Assembly (NCBI RefSeq): GCF_001421355.1
Contig: NZ_LMKC01000001.1
Span: 186,001 to 250,000 of the forward strand
Reading direction: 5' to 3'
From: Sphingomonas sp. Leaf9
GTDB taxonomy: Bacteria; Pseudomonadota; Alphaproteobacteria; Sphingomonadales; Sphingomonadaceae
DNA length: 64,000 bases
Shown: positions 23,894 to 33,163 of the stretch, piece after piece
How positions within the stretch are numbered: position 1 is the stretch's first letter
Layout: each line of letters starts with the position of its first letter
Translations under genes and position numbers: made by a program
Notes under the pieces: model-generated
Seen by the model: only the letters and a program-made list of their open reading frames with translations
The model's database searches: none
Told to the model about the DNA's origin: nothing

Positions 23894-24856
23894 TCAGGCC
23901 GCTATGTCGGACAGCGCGAGCGGAAATTTCGTCGCGCAAAAGGCGCAATCGACAGTGATGATGCCCTGTTCATCGGCCATCGCCGCCCGCTCCTCGGTCG
24001 GGAAGCGCGAAATCACCCCCGCGATATAGTCGCGGTCGCACCGACAGCCGCGCGACAGCGGCGTGCTGGCGAGCACCCGGACCTCACGCTCTTCGTTGAA
24101 CAGGCGCCAGACGAGCGTTTCCAGCGGCAGCATCGGGTCGGCAAGTTCGTCGGCACCCATCGTCGCGCCCAGCGCCTCGACATGGTGCCATTCAGGATGG
24201 TCGAGCCGGACGTGCAGTCGTTCGCGCCCTTCCTCGCCCTCGGGCAGATGCTGGAGGAAGATGCCGCCGGCAATCCGTTGGCCATTGTCGTCGACGCCGA
24301 TGCCGAGGCGAACCAGCGACGGGATCTGTTCGGACTGCAGGAAATAGCTTTCCGCCGCCTGCGCGATCGATTCCCCGTCCAGCGGCACGATGCCCTGATA
24401 CCGCTCGCCCGACGTCACCTGGTCGAAGGTGATCGCCAGATACCCCTGCCCGAACAGCGCGAACAGCGACGGGTCCTCGCCCAGTTCGGCCAGGCGATCG
24501 GCGTCGTAATCGACATAGCCGCGCAGTTCGCCATTCTTGTAGTCGCACACCATCAGGCGAATGATCCCGCCCTGCGTCTGCGCCTGCAGCGTCAACTGTC
24601 CCTCGGCATCCTTCAGCGTCGAGCCGAGCAGCGCGGTCAGCGCGAGCGATTCGGCCAGCAGCTTTTCGATCGGCGCCGGATAGGCATGGGCGGCAAGGAT
24701 CGACTGCACGACAGGCCCCAACCGCACGACGCGACCGCGTGCGTGATGGTCGGGCAGCGTGAACCCGATCGCACGGTCGAGGTCGGGCAGGCGGACGGTA
24801 TCGGACAAACGAAAGCTCCTCTTGCCCTCATGTTCGGGCAAACTGTGATCGATCAC
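23894..24856 (-). CDS. hslO: Redox-regulated chaperone Hsp33
   Basis: 320 residues. Zinc-binding redox-switch cysteines lie near the C-terminus: 'RGCRCDRDYI' (C-x-C) and 'CAFCATKF' (C-x2-C). On oxidation, zinc is lost and the chaperone unfolds into its active holdase form. The N-terminal domain is the long one typical of alphaproteobacterial Hsp33. argD-argF-hslO is a common alphaproteobacterial gene order; here a strong terminator separates argF from hslO, so it may have its own promoter. Confidence 0.95.
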   Translation of the reverse strand: MIDHSLPEHEGKRSFRLSDTVRLPDLDRAIGFTLPDHHARGRVVRLGPVVQSILAAHAYPAPIEKLLAESLALTALLGSTLKDAEGQLTLQAQTQGGIIRLMVCDYKNGELRGYVDYDADRLAELGEDPSLFALFGQGYLAITFDQVTSGERYQGIVPLDGESIAQAAESYFLQSEQIPSLVRLGIGVDDNGQRIAGGIFLQHLPEGEEGRERLHVRLDHPEWHHVEALGATMGADELADPMLPLETLVWRLFNEEREVRVLASTPLSRGCRCDRDYIAGVISRFPTEERAAMADEQGIITVDCAFCATKFPLALSDIAA

Positions 24857-24917
24857 TCACATGGTAGCGCGCGCCGCGTTTCGCAAGCGCTTTGAGGCCC
24901 CCCGCGTTCGCACATGC

Positions 24918-24964
24918 AAAAACCGGGCGGCTCGCGCCCCAGATGGGACACGCGAACCGCCCGG
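24918..24964 (-). terminator. Rho-independent terminator after argF
   Basis: On the minus strand a 14-bp stem (CCGGGCGGTTCGCG with CGCGAGCCGCCCGG, one mismatch) encloses a 14-nt loop and is followed by TTTTT (24922-24918). It is a strong intrinsic terminator placed 28 bp after the argF stop and before hslO. Confidence 0.85.
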
Positions 24965-24991
24965 CAGAACGGGCCGACACTGATCGAGTGC

Positions 24992-25909
24992 TCAGCCGAC
25001 CAGGCCGAAACACCAGCGCAGGATCGCCTTTTGCGCGTGCAGGCGGTTTTCCGCCTCCGGCCAAATCAACGACTGCGGGCCGTCGATGACCTCGGTCGTC
25101 ACCTCTTCATCGCGATGGGCCGGCAGACAGTGGAGGAACACCGCATCGGACTTCGCATGAGCCATCAGCGCGGCATCGACCTGATACGGGGCCATCGCTG
25201 CCAGCTTCTGTTCGGCATGGGCCTGTCCCATCGAGATCCAGGTGTCGGTGACGATGACGTCGGCATCGCGCACCGCCGCCACCGGATCGCGGGTGATGGT
25301 CGCGCGACCGCCCGCTGCCGCGATCACCGCCGGGTCGGGGTCATAGCCCTCCGGACAGGCGGCCACGACGTCGAAGCCCATCAGCGCGCCCGCCTCGACG
25401 ATTGAGTGCAGGACGTTGTTGCCGTCGCCCAGCCATGCCCATTTCAGACCCGGCAGCGCCTTGCCCGATTCGATCACGGTCAACAGGTCGGCGACGATCT
25501 GGCACGGATGCGAATGGTCGGTCAGACCATTGATGACCGGCACCGACGCATAGCGCGCTATCTCGTCCAGCTTGGCCGCGTCGTCGGTGCGCACCATGAT
25601 CGCGTCGCAATAGCCCGACAGGACGCGGGCGGTGTCGGCCACCGTCTCCCCGCGACCCAGCTGCGACGTGCCGGCGTCGAGCACCAGCGCCGATCCGCCC
25701 AACTGGCGCATCGCCATGTCGAACGACACGCGCGTCCGGGTCGAGGATTTTTCGAACACGCAGGCGAGCGTGTGGCCGGCGAGCGACGCATCGGCATCGG
25801 CGCGGCCCTTCGGCCAGCCCTTGCGCGCGGCCTTGGCATCCAGCGCGTCGTTCAAAATGGCGGCGATGCCATCGGCACCGGCCGAGGCGAGATCGAGGAA
25901 ATGGCGCAT
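24992..25909 (-). CDS. argF: Ornithine carbamoyltransferase
   Basis: 305 residues. Carbamoyl-phosphate site '[12 protein letters not shown]', ornithine/carbamoyl motif '[11 protein letters not shown]', and the catalytic '[12 protein letters not shown]'. It converts ornithine and carbamoyl phosphate to citrulline in arginine synthesis. ATG 25909 was chosen; the frame upstream is open through a repeat A copy to a TTG overlapping the argD stop, but that extension has no homology. It follows argD, separated by the repeat. Confidence 0.96.
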   Translation of the reverse strand: MRHFLDLASAGADGIAAILNDALDAKAARKGWPKGRADADASLAGHTLACVFEKSSTRTRVSFDMAMRQLGGSALVLDAGTSQLGRGETVADTARVLSGYCDAIMVRTDDAAKLDEIARYASVPVINGLTDHSHPCQIVADLLTVIESGKALPGLKWAWLGDGNNVLHSIVEAGALMGFDVVAACPEGYDPDPAVIAAAGGRATITRDPVAAVRDADVIVTDTWISMGQAHAEQKLAAMAPYQVDAALMAHAKSDAVFLHCLPAHRDEEVTTEVIDGPQSLIWPEAENRLHAQKAILRWCFGLVG

Positions 25910-25918
25910 ATCGGGTAA

Positions 25919-26047
25919 ATCCTCCCCATTTTGGGGAGGGGGACCGTCCGCAGGACGGTGGAGGGGGTGCTCCACCGGCGCTGCGTTTCGGGGCGGTCCC
26001 CCTCCACCATGCTTCGCATGGTCCCCCTCCCCGTGCCGGGGAGGAAA
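25919..26047. repeat. Palindromic repeat family A, copy 3 (argD-argF gap)
   Basis: The two-armed element begins ATCCTCCCC at 25919 and ends GGGGAGGA near 26046. The inner arms are 'GGACCGTCCGCAGGACGGTG' and 'CACCATGCTTCGCATGG'. It fills the whole spacer between argD and argF, so an argDF transcript would carry it as a large hairpin. As at proB, one frame (that of argF) is open across the element. Confidence 0.85.
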
Positions 26048-26052
26048 TTCAA

Positions 26053-27243
26053 TCAATCGTCGGCGACCGGCACGTAGACCCGCGCGGCGGCCGACAATTT
26101 CTCCACCGCTTCCGCGATATGGCTCTCATCAATCACCAGCGGCGGCAGGATGCGGACGACATTGTCGCCGGCCGCCACCGTCAGCAGGGTATGATGATCG
26201 CGCAGGTGCGCCACGAAACGGCGACTGTCCGACTTGAGCTTCAAACCGAGCATCAGCCCCATGCCGCGCACCTCCTGAAACAGATGGTCGTGGTTCGGGA
26301 TCATCTGTTCGAGGCTGGAGCGCAGCCGGTCGCCCATCGCCTTCACATGAGCAAAGAACGCGGGGTCGAGCATCACATCGAGCACCGCCTGCCCCGCCGC
26401 CATCGCCAGTGGGTTGCCGCCATAGGTCGACCCGTGCGTGCCGAACACCATGCCCTTGGCCGCCTCGGCGGTCGCGAGGCACGCGCCGAACGGGAAGCCG
26501 CCGCCGATGCCCTTCGCCGCCGAAACGATGTCGGGCGTCACGCCGTACTGTTCATGCGCGAACAGCGTGCCGGTGCGGCCATAGCCACACTGCACCTCGT
26601 CCAGCACCAGCAACAGGCCATGTTCGTCGCACGCCTTACGCAGGCCGGTCAGGAATTCGGGCGTTGCGGTGCGCAGGCCGCCCTCGCCCTGCACCGGCTC
26701 CACCAGGAACCCGGCCGTGTGATCGTCGATCAGCGCCAGCGCGCCGGCGAGATCGTTGAACTCGGCATAGCCGAAGCCCGGCAGCAACGGTTCGAACCCG
26801 TCGCGCATCTTGGCCTGGTTGGTGGCCGAGATGGTGCCAAGCGTCCGGCCGTGGAACGCCTGGTTGAAGGTGATGAGCGTGTGCCGCTCCGGGTTGCCGT
26901 TGGCGAAATGGAACCGGCGCGCGGTCTTGATCGCGCATTCGACCGCTTCGGCGCCCGAATTGGTGAAGAACACCGTGTCGGCAAAGCTGTGGTCGACGAT
27001 CCGCTGTGCCAATGCCTCGCCCTGCGGGCTGCCGTAGAGGTTGCTGACGTGCATCAGCGTCGCGGCCTGCTCCTGAATAGCCTTCGTCAGATGCGGGTGG
27101 CCATGGCCGAGCGCATTGACGGCGATGCCGGCGGCGAAGTCGAGATATTGCGCGCCGTCCTCACCATAAAGATAGCAGCCCTCGCCTCGGACCGGACGCA
27201 CGCCGCACCGTGGATAGACGGGCATGAGCGCGGGGGTCGTCAT
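26053..27243 (-). CDS. argD: Acetylornithine aminotransferase
   Basis: 396 residues, class III PLP aminotransferase. '[15 protein letters not shown]' binds the PLP phosphate, '[12 protein letters not shown]' contains the PLP-contacting Asp, and '[14 protein letters not shown]' carries the Schiff-base Lys. It transaminates N-acetylglutamate semialdehyde in arginine synthesis and can also serve lysine synthesis. It is first in the argD-argF pair. The 99 bp upstream hold the ABC permease terminator. Confidence 0.95.
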   Translation of the reverse strand: MTTPALMPVYPRCGVRPVRGEGCYLYGEDGAQYLDFAAGIAVNALGHGHPHLTKAIQEQAATLMHVSNLYGSPQGEALAQRIVDHSFADTVFFTNSGAEAVECAIKTARRFHFANGNPERHTLITFNQAFHGRTLGTISATNQAKMRDGFEPLLPGFGYAEFNDLAGALALIDDHTAGFLVEPVQGEGGLRTATPEFLTGLRKACDEHGLLLVLDEVQCGYGRTGTLFAHEQYGVTPDIVSAAKGIGGGFPFGACLATAEAAKGMVFGTHGSTYGGNPLAMAAGQAVLDVMLDPAFFAHVKAMGDRLRSSLEQMIPNHDHLFQEVRGMGLMLGLKLKSDSRRFVAHLRDHHTLLTVAAGDNVVRILPPLVIDESHIAEAVEKLSAAARVYVPVADD

Positions 27244-27283
27244 CGAACTGCTCCTTCATGAGAAATATCGGCGTTCAAAACGC

Positions 27284-27307
27284 AAAAAGGCGGCCATGCC
27301 GGCCGCC
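27284..27307 (-). terminator. Rho-independent terminator after the ABC permease gene
   Basis: Perfect 7-bp GGCGGCC/GGCCGCC stem with a 5-nt loop, followed on the minus strand by TTTTT (27288-27284). It lies 36 bp beyond the permease stop and upstream of argD. Confidence 0.8.
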
Positions 27308-27342
27308 CGGAGCGGCGCTGTACCGCCCCTGATGCGGATTCG

Positions 27343-28179
27343 TCAATTCTTGAGCTTCCACCCCGAGCGCAACAGCGCGTAGCAGCCGATCGCCATCGCG
27401 ACATCGACCGCGAGGATCACCGCGCCGCCGAGCAGCACCGGCGAATCGGCGCGCTCCAGGAATCCGTAGCGGAAGCCAGAAATAATGTAGAAGAACGGGT
27501 TCAAGTGGCTGATCGAGCGGAAGGTCGGCGTCAGCGCCTCGACCGAATAGAAGGTGCCCGACAACAGCGTCAGCGGCCCGATCACGAAATTGGTGATCGC
27601 GGCGGCATGGTCGAACTTCTCCGCCCAGATCGATGTCATCACCCCGGCCAGCGCAAGGAAGGTCGATCCGAACAGCCCGAACCACAGTACGGCGCCCGGA
27701 TGGCGCGGCATCACGTGCACGCCCGGATAGAGCAGCATCGCCCCCCACAACACGATCCCGACGAGGAACGCGCGCGTCACGGCGCCCCCGACCAGCGCCG
27801 CCAACAGCTCGCCGGTCGACAACGGCGGCATCAGGTAATCGACTACCGTCCCCTGAATCTTGCCGACCAGCAGCGCGAAGCTGGAATTGGCAAAGGCGTT
27901 GTTCAGCATCGCCATGGCGATCAGGCCGGGCGCGACGAAATCAGGGAACGGCACGCCCAGCACGCTGCGCCCCGCCCCGCCCATCGCGACCGAAAAGATC
28001 ACGAGGAACAACAGCGTCGTGACCGCCGGTGCCCAGATGGTCTGAAGCTGCACCTTGAAGAAACGGCGCACCTCCTTGATATAGAGCGTGCGCAGCCCAC
28101 CCCAGTTCACGTTCCGGATGACCGGCACGCCGGGGTCGGCGATGATGATTTTTGCGCGCGACGGGGATTGTTCCTGCAT
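27343..28179 (-). CDS. ABC-2 type transporter permease
   Basis: 278 residues with about six hydrophobic segments ('APAVTTLLFLVIFSVAMGG', 'VTRAFLVGIVLWGAMLLYPG', 'FGLFGSTFLALAGVM', 'AITNFVIGPLTLLSGTFYSV', 'VILAVDVAMAIGCYALL'). 'GTFYSVEALTPTFRSISHLNPFFYIISGFRYG' is the typical YadH/NodJ-like ABC-2 signature. The ATP-binding partner is not encoded in this window. It is divergent from gcrA with 85 bp between starts. The substrate cannot be assigned from sequence. Confidence 0.88.
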   Translation of the reverse strand: MQEQSPSRAKIIIADPGVPVIRNVNWGGLRTLYIKEVRRFFKVQLQTIWAPAVTTLLFLVIFSVAMGGAGRSVLGVPFPDFVAPGLIAMAMLNNAFANSSFALLVGKIQGTVVDYLMPPLSTGELLAALVGGAVTRAFLVGIVLWGAMLLYPGVHVMPRHPGAVLWFGLFGSTFLALAGVMTSIWAEKFDHAAAITNFVIGPLTLLSGTFYSVEALTPTFRSISHLNPFFYIISGFRYGFLERADSPVLLGGAVILAVDVAMAIGCYALLRSGWKLKN

Positions 28180-28264
28180 GGCTGTGTCGCCTAATCGCTG
28201 GCGCGCGTGGCGGCAAGGATCATGGTCGTTTGCGCGAATGACGAAGTGAAGGACGAATACGGGC

Positions 28265-29014
28265 ATGAGCTGGACCGAAGAACGCATCGCGACCCTGGCC
28301 AAGATGTGGGAATCGGGCATGACCGCCAGCCAGATCGCCGAGGAACTGGGCGGGATCAGCCGCAACGCGGTGATCGGCAAGGCGCATCGCCTGGGCCTGC
28401 AGTCGCGCCCGTCGCCGGTGAAGTCGAACGACGCGGCCAAGGCAGCGGCACCCGCGCCCAAGCCCGCCGCTCCGGAGCCCGCACCGGTCGTCGCCGCTCC
28501 CCCGCCGCCGCCGCCGCCCGCTCCGAAGCCGGCACCTGCGCTCGAGCCGAAGCCTGAACCCGTCGCAGCTGCGCCGGTCGAGAACGACCCGTTCACCCCG
28601 CTTCCTGAAGAAGATCAGGCGGATGATGCCGAGGAAGAGGATGACGACGCACCGGTCGCCGCGCCGCGTCGCGCCGAACCGGTCATGCGCTCGGTCGGCC
28701 CCGGCGGTTTCCTGCGCCAGAATCCGGGCGAGCAGAGCGCGCCGCTGACCCCCGCTCCGCCGCGCCGCCTGGTGCCGGCCCGGCCGAGCGATGCGATTGC
28801 GGGCAAGACGACGCTACTCGACCTGAACGACCGTATTTGCAAATGGCCGATCGGGCATCCGGGCGAGCCGGACTTCCACTTTTGCGGCGACAAGGTGAAC
28901 CCTGGCTTCCCCTATTGCGTCGATCATTGCGGCCATGCGTATCAGGCGCAGCTGCCCCGCCGCGACCGTCGTCCGCCGCCGCCGCTGCCTTATGGTGGGC
29001 CGCGGGTTCGCTGA
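28265..29014 (+). CDS. gcrA: Cell cycle regulator GcrA
   Basis: 249 residues. The N-terminal DNA-binding domain is the diagnostic GcrA sequence 'MSWTEERIATLAKMWESGM...ISRNAVIGKAHRLGL' (residues 1-45). A long Pro/Ala-rich acidic linker (about 50-150) follows. The C-terminal sigma70-binding region has conserved cysteines ('RICKWPIGHPG', 'FHFCGD', 'YCVDHCGHAY'). GcrA binds sigma70 and activates promoters carrying methylated GANTC sites in the alphaproteobacterial cell cycle. The linker is longer than in Caulobacter (about 173 residues total there). Confidence 0.95.
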   Translation: MSWTEERIATLAKMWESGMTASQIAEELGGISRNAVIGKAHRLGLQSRPSPVKSNDAAKAAAPAPKPAAPEPAPVVAAPPPPPPPAPKPAPALEPKPEPVAAAPVENDPFTPLPEEDQADDAEEEDDDAPVAAPRRAEPVMRSVGPGGFLRQNPGEQSAPLTPAPPRRLVPARPSDAIAGKTTLLDLNDRICKWPIGHPGEPDFHFCGDKVNPGFPYCVDHCGHAYQAQLPRRDRRPPPPLPYGGPRVR

Positions 29015-29022
29015 TCGCGCGA

Positions 29023-29042
29023 GGCCGAGCGAAAGCTCGGCC
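29023..29042 (+). terminator. GNRA-loop hairpin after gcrA
   Basis: Perfect 8-bp stem GGCCGAGC/GCTCGGCC with a GAAA tetraloop, beginning 8 bp after the gcrA stop. No T-run follows. A second small hairpin (CATGGGC-GAAG-CCCATG) lies near 29093-29110 before parE. Confidence 0.6.
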
Positions 29043-29176
29043 GCGCCCCCAGCGATCAGCACGGCCGGCGCGGCCCACAGCCGCGACCGACGGCATGGGC
29101 GAAGCCCATGCCCGCCGATCATTCTCCCCCCACCCCCCGCTTTGCGGATGGCCCCGTTTCGTTCTATACGCCCGCC

Positions 29177-31156
29177 ATGGCCGACAATCTGTTCGAAGCG
29201 AACATCCCCACCCCGCCCGCCTATGACGCCTCCTCGATCGAGGTGCTGGAGGGGCTGGAGCCGGTTCGCCGCAGGCCCGGCATGTATATCGGCGGCACCG
29301 ACGAACGCGCGCTGCACCACCTTGCCGCCGAAGTCCTCGACAACGCGATGGACGAAGCGGTCGCGGGCCATGCGACCCGGATCGAGGTGCAGCTGGACGT
29401 CGGCAACCGGCTGACCATCATCGACAACGGGCGCGGCATCCCGGTCGATCCGCACCCGAAATTTCCCGACAAATCGGCGCTGGAGGTGATCCTCTCCACG
29501 CTGCACTCGGGCGGCAAGTTCGCCGGGAAAGCCTATGCGACATCGGGCGGCCTGCACGGCGTCGGCATCTCGGTGGTGAACGCGCTGTCGGTGGATACGG
29601 TGGTCGAGGTCGCCCGCGACCGGCAGCTCTATCGCCAGCGCTTTTCGCAAGGGCAGACGATCGGCCCGCTGGAGCATGTCGGGGCCGCGCCCAACCGGCG
29701 CGGCACGCTGGTCGCGTTCACGCCCGATACCGAAATTTTCGCGGACCTCCAGTTCAAGCCCGCCCGGCTGCACAAGCTGGTGCGATCCAAGGCCTATCTG
29801 TTCGCCGGCGTCGAAATTCGCTGGAAATGCGCGCCCGAACTGGTCGAAGGCACCGACGTGCCGGCCGAAGCGGTGTTCCAGTTTCCCGGCGGCCTTGCCG
29901 ACCATTTACGCGAGCAGGTCGGCGGCCGCGAATGTGCGACGGCCGATTTCTTCACGGGCACGCAGGATTTCCCCGGCGAGCAAGGTCGCGTCGAATGGGC
30001 GGTGGCGTGGCCGCTGTGGAGCGACGGCAGCTACAGCTATTATTGCAACACCATCCCGACGCCCGATGGCGGGACGCATGAACAGGGGCTGCGGCAGGCC
30101 TTGGTACGGGGCCTGCGCACCTTCGCCGATCTGGTCGGCAACAAGCGCGCCAAGGACATGACCGCCGACGACGTGACGGTCGGCTGCGAGCTGATGCTGT
30201 CGGTCTTCATCCGCGATCCGCAGTTCCAGAGCCAAACCAAGGACCGCCTGACCAGCGTCGAGGCCGCGAGCCTGGTCGAAAAGGCGGTGCGCGACCATTT
30301 CGACCATTTCCTCAGCCACAATATGGATCGGGGCAAGGCGCTGCTCGGCCTCGTGCTCGATCGGATGGACGAACGGCTGCGGCGCAAGGCCGAGCGTGAG
30401 GTCAAGCGCAAGACCGCGACCTCGTCGCGCAAGCTGCGCCTGCCCGGCAAGCTGACCGACTGCGCCTCCGACGATCCCACCGGCACCGAACTCTTCATCG
30501 TCGAGGGCGATTCGGCGGGCGGTTCGGCCAAGCAGGCGCGCGACCGCAAGACGCAGGCGATCCTGCCGATCCGCGGTAAAATCCTGAACGTCGCCTCGGC
30601 GACCAGCGCCAAGATTCTCGCGAACCAGGAAATCGCCGATCTGGTCCTCGCCATGGGCTGCGGCACGCGCAAGGACTGCCAGCCCGATGCGCTGCGCTAC
30701 GAACGCATCGTCATCATGACCGACGCCGATGTCGACGGCGCGCATATCGCCACGCTGCTGATGACCTTCTTCTTTCAGGAGATGCCGGAAATCGTCCGGC
30801 GCGGGCACCTGTATCTGGCGCAGCCGCCGCTCTATCGCCTGACCGTCGGCGCGAAGTCGCTTTATGCGCGAGACGATGCCCATCGTGCCGAGCTGGAGCG
30901 CACCGCGTTCCGGGGCAAGAAGGTCGAGGTTTCCCGGTTCAAGGGGCTGGGCGAAATGAACCCCGGCCAGTTGCGCGAGACGACGATGGACCCGAAGAGC
31001 CGCAGCATGATCCGCATCACCCTGCCGCAGGAATATGAGGAACGCGCGGCGGTAAAGGATCTGGTCGACCGCCTGATGGGCACCAATCCCGCACACCGCT
31101 TCGCCTTCATCCAGGAAAATGCCGCAAGGTTGGACGAGGAGGTAATCGACGCCTGA
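29177..31156 (+). CDS. parE: DNA topoisomerase IV subunit B
   Basis: 659 residues. GHKL ATPase motifs are 'EVLDNAMDEA', 'IDNGRGIPVD' and 'GGLHGVGISVVNAL'. The TOPRIM domain has 'EGDSAGGSAKQARDRKTQAI' and 'MTDADVDGAHI'. Length and lack of a GyrB-type insertion indicate ParE. With ParC it decatenates daughter chromosomes. ATG 29177 gives the typical 'MADNLFE' start; the frame extends to 29108 without homology. Confidence 0.95.
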   Translation: MADNLFEANIPTPPAYDASSIEVLEGLEPVRRRPGMYIGGTDERALHHLAAEVLDNAMDEAVAGHATRIEVQLDVGNRLTIIDNGRGIPVDPHPKFPDKSALEVILSTLHSGGKFAGKAYATSGGLHGVGISVVNALSVDTVVEVARDRQLYRQRFSQGQTIGPLEHVGAAPNRRGTLVAFTPDTEIFADLQFKPARLHKLVRSKAYLFAGVEIRWKCAPELVEGTDVPAEAVFQFPGGLADHLREQVGGRECATADFFTGTQDFPGEQGRVEWAVAWPLWSDGSYSYYCNTIPTPDGGTHEQGLRQALVRGLRTFADLVGNKRAKDMTADDVTVGCELMLSVFIRDPQFQSQTKDRLTSVEAASLVEKAVRDHFDHFLSHNMDRGKALLGLVLDRMDERLRRKAEREVKRKTATSSRKLRLPGKLTDCASDDPTGTELFIVEGDSAGGSAKQARDRKTQAILPIRGKILNVASATSAKILANQEIADLVLAMGCGTRKDCQPDALRYERIVIMTDADVDGAHIATLLMTFFFQEMPEIVRRGHLYLAQPPLYRLTVGAKSLYARDDAHRAELERTAFRGKKVEVSRFKGLGEMNPGQLRETTMDPKSRSMIRITLPQEYEERAAVKDLVDRLMGTNPAHRFAFIQENAARLDEEVIDA

Positions 31157-31225
31157 CGGGCGCGATTGACGCTCCTTCCCCGATGCCGCAACCTGCCGTC
31201 GACAGGGGTTTTGGGGAAGATATCG

Positions 31226-32527
31226 ATGGTCGCCATGCTGATGATGCTCGCCGCGCTTGCCCAGCCGGCGGTACAGGCACGACCGGCCGAACCGACGATC
31301 GACACCCGCGCCCACGAGATCTTGGCGCTGCTGGGCGGTGCGGGGGAGTATGATGCGACCTTCGCCCCGTCGTTTCGCGCCGCCGTCCCGCGCGAGAAAT
31401 TCGACGCCATCGCCATGCAATTGGCCCAAGCGCTGGGCAAGCCCACCGGGATCGGTGCGATCGAGCCGACCGGCGCCTGGTCCGCCCATATCCGCATCCC
31501 CTACGAACGGGGTACGCTGAAGGCCGACCTGGCGCTGGACCCCGCAGGCGACCATCGTGTCACCGGCCTTCTGACCCGAGGGGTCGAGCCGCTCGGCCCG
31601 GCGGCCCAGTCGATCGACGAAGTAATCGGTCAACTCGCGACGTTGCCCGGCACCAGCGTGTTCGCCGTGGCGCGGCTGGGCGATGGCCCGCCACGCACGA
31701 GCAGCACTCGCAACGCCACCACGCCCATCGCGATCGGTTCGGCGTTCAAGCTGGTCATCCTCGCCGAACTGGTCCGCTCGATCGAGGCCCGCGAGCGCAA
31801 ATGGAGCGACGTCGTGACGCTGGACGGGTCGGCCCTGCCCGGCGGCGGCTATGCCCAGCAGCCAAAGGGCACGCGCATCCCGCTGAAAGAACTGGCCGAG
31901 CGGATGATTTCGGTCAGCGACAACAGCGCAACCGACATTCTGCTGTTCCACCTCGGCCGGGCAAAGGTGGAGGCGATGCTGCAGGTCGTCGGCTTTACCG
32001 ATGGGGGCACGCGCAACTTGCCGTTCCTCGGCGCGCTGGAGCTGTTCAAGCTCAAGGGCGTGGACGGCGGGGCGCTCGGCACCCGCTATCTATCGCTGGA
32101 CCGGGCGGCACGGCGGGCATTTCTCGACGGCCCGGTGCGCAACACACCGATCGCCGCGATCCCGCGCGACCTGTTCCAGAATGGCAAGCCGCTGCGGATT
32201 GCCGAGCTGGAATGGTTCGCCAGCCCGAACGACCTGATCCGCGCGATGGACTGGCTGCGCCGGCATATGGACGGTCCCGCAGGCACAGAGCTGCGCGCTG
32301 TCATGTCGAAGAATCCCGGCATTGCCGAGGCATCGTCACACTGGCGCTATGTCGGCTATAAGGGCGGGTCGGAGCCCGGCGTGCTGACCATGACGTTCCT
32401 GCTGCAGGCACAGGATGGCAGCTGGCATGCGTTGACCGCAGGCGTCAACGACACCGCACACGAGGTCGATACGCTCAAATTTACCGGGCTGGTGACCCGC
32501 GCGCTGGAACTTGCCGCGCCGCGTTAG
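31226..32527 (+). CDS. Exported beta-lactamase-fold serine hydrolase
   Basis: 433 residues with an N-terminal signal peptide ('MLMMLAALAQPAVQARP'). A ~120-residue DUF3887-like N-terminal domain is followed by a class A beta-lactamase-like domain. The active-site motifs are all present: 'GSAFKLVIL' (S-x-x-K), 'VSDNSATD' (S-D-N) and 'YKGGSEPG' (K-x-G). I see no clear Glu166 omega-loop equivalent, so hydrolysis of beta-lactams is uncertain; peptidoglycan-related peptidase or esterase activity is possible. GGGGAAG lies 6 nt before ATG 31226. The gene follows parE by 69 bp. Confidence 0.85.
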   Translation: MVAMLMMLAALAQPAVQARPAEPTIDTRAHEILALLGGAGEYDATFAPSFRAAVPREKFDAIAMQLAQALGKPTGIGAIEPTGAWSAHIRIPYERGTLKADLALDPAGDHRVTGLLTRGVEPLGPAAQSIDEVIGQLATLPGTSVFAVARLGDGPPRTSSTRNATTPIAIGSAFKLVILAELVRSIEARERKWSDVVTLDGSALPGGGYAQQPKGTRIPLKELAERMISVSDNSATDILLFHLGRAKVEAMLQVVGFTDGGTRNLPFLGALELFKLKGVDGGALGTRYLSLDRAARRAFLDGPVRNTPIAAIPRDLFQNGKPLRIAELEWFASPNDLIRAMDWLRRHMDGPAGTELRAVMSKNPGIAEASSHWRYVGYKGGSEPGVLTMTFLLQAQDGSWHALTAGVNDTAHEVDTLKFTGLVTRALELAAPR

Positions 32528-32531
32528 AGGT

Positions 32532-32619
32532 GGGAGCCGGACGACCCGCTGCGAAATCGTTGCGGCTGCTTCCTTCCGGACCTGACCGGGTTGGCGACGG
32601 CATCGTCCGCCCGACTCCC
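32532..32619 (-). ncRNA. ffs: Signal recognition particle RNA (4.5S RNA, small type)
   Basis: Read on the minus strand the segment contains the near-invariant SRP domain IV core 'GGTCAGGTCCGGAAGGAAGC' with its GGAA loop. The ends GGGAGTCGGGCGGACGA and TCGTCCGGCTCCC pair as the closing helix. It is convergent with the serine hydrolase gene, 5 bp after its stop. It binds Ffh and FtsY for co-translational membrane targeting. The exact 5' and 3' ends are estimated from pairing. Confidence 0.92.
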
Positions 32620-32659
32620 GCGCGCCATATGGGCGAAGCGGCCGCCGGGCGCAAGGGGA

Positions 32660-33067
32660 TCAATTACGCGGCGGGAGCTTGGAGTAAGGCACGAAGTCGC
32701 CGAGCGAGATCGATCCGCTCATCATCCGCGAATTGCGGTCGAGCAGGTTGACGATATCGATCCGGCACAATTGCGTACCGATCGTGCGCGTGACCAGGAT
32801 ATCATCACGGTCGAGAATACCGCCGCCCTGCGGCCGGTTCACGAACAACGTGCCGTTGTTCATGCGATAGACGATGGCGGTGTCCGGTACGATCTCGCTC
32901 GACCGGATATCGCGCAGGTTGATACAGTCGACCGGCTTGCCGGCGTCGCGCCGCTCGGTGATCCGCGACAGCGCCGCCTCCCCCGCTGCGTTGTCGCGTT
33001 CGCGTGCGGTGAGCGGGGCCGCGCTGGCCGCGACCAGGGCAATCGAGAGCAGGTTGAACAGGCGCAT
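32660..33067 (-). CDS. Exported protein of unknown function
   Basis: 135 residues from ATG 33067 (138 from 33076). Signal peptide 'FNLLSIALVAASAAPLTARE'. The mature part contains two cysteines ('PVDCINLRDI' and 'TQLCRIDIVNLLDR'), 'TAIVYRMNNGTLFVNRP' and 'ISLGDFVPYSKLP'. Similar ~130-residue exported proteins occur in sphingomonads without known function. A near-consensus EcfG promoter precedes it, so it may be a stress-induced envelope protein (inference). Confidence 0.75.
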   Translation of the reverse strand: MRLFNLLSIALVAASAAPLTARERDNAAGEAALSRITERRDAGKPVDCINLRDIRSSEIVPDTAIVYRMNNGTLFVNRPQGGGILDRDDILVTRTIGTQLCRIDIVNLLDRNSRMMSGSISLGDFVPYSKLPPRN

Positions 33068-33117
33068 GATCGTCATCCCGGCTGGAGCAAGATCGACTCC
33101 GTAGCATATCCCGAATG

Positions 33118-33142
33118 AACCGACACTGACGCGGGCCGTTCC
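33118..33142 (-). promoter_or_regulatory. Candidate EcfG-type promoter for the exported protein
   Basis: Minus strand: GGAAC at 33142-33138, 16-nt spacer, GGTT at 33121-33118. The match to GGAAC-N16/17-CGTT has one -10 mismatch. Transcription would start about 35-45 nt before the exported-protein start codon. Confidence 0.42.
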
Positions 33143-33163
33143 GCCCGCGCCGTCGCCCGACGA

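Noticed and set aside
29906-31951. 681-codon open frame on the minus strand opposite parE
   Set aside because: Antisense shadow caused by high GC; the plus strand encodes a clear ParE with all motifs, and the minus-strand translation is Arg/Gly/Ala-rich without any domain.
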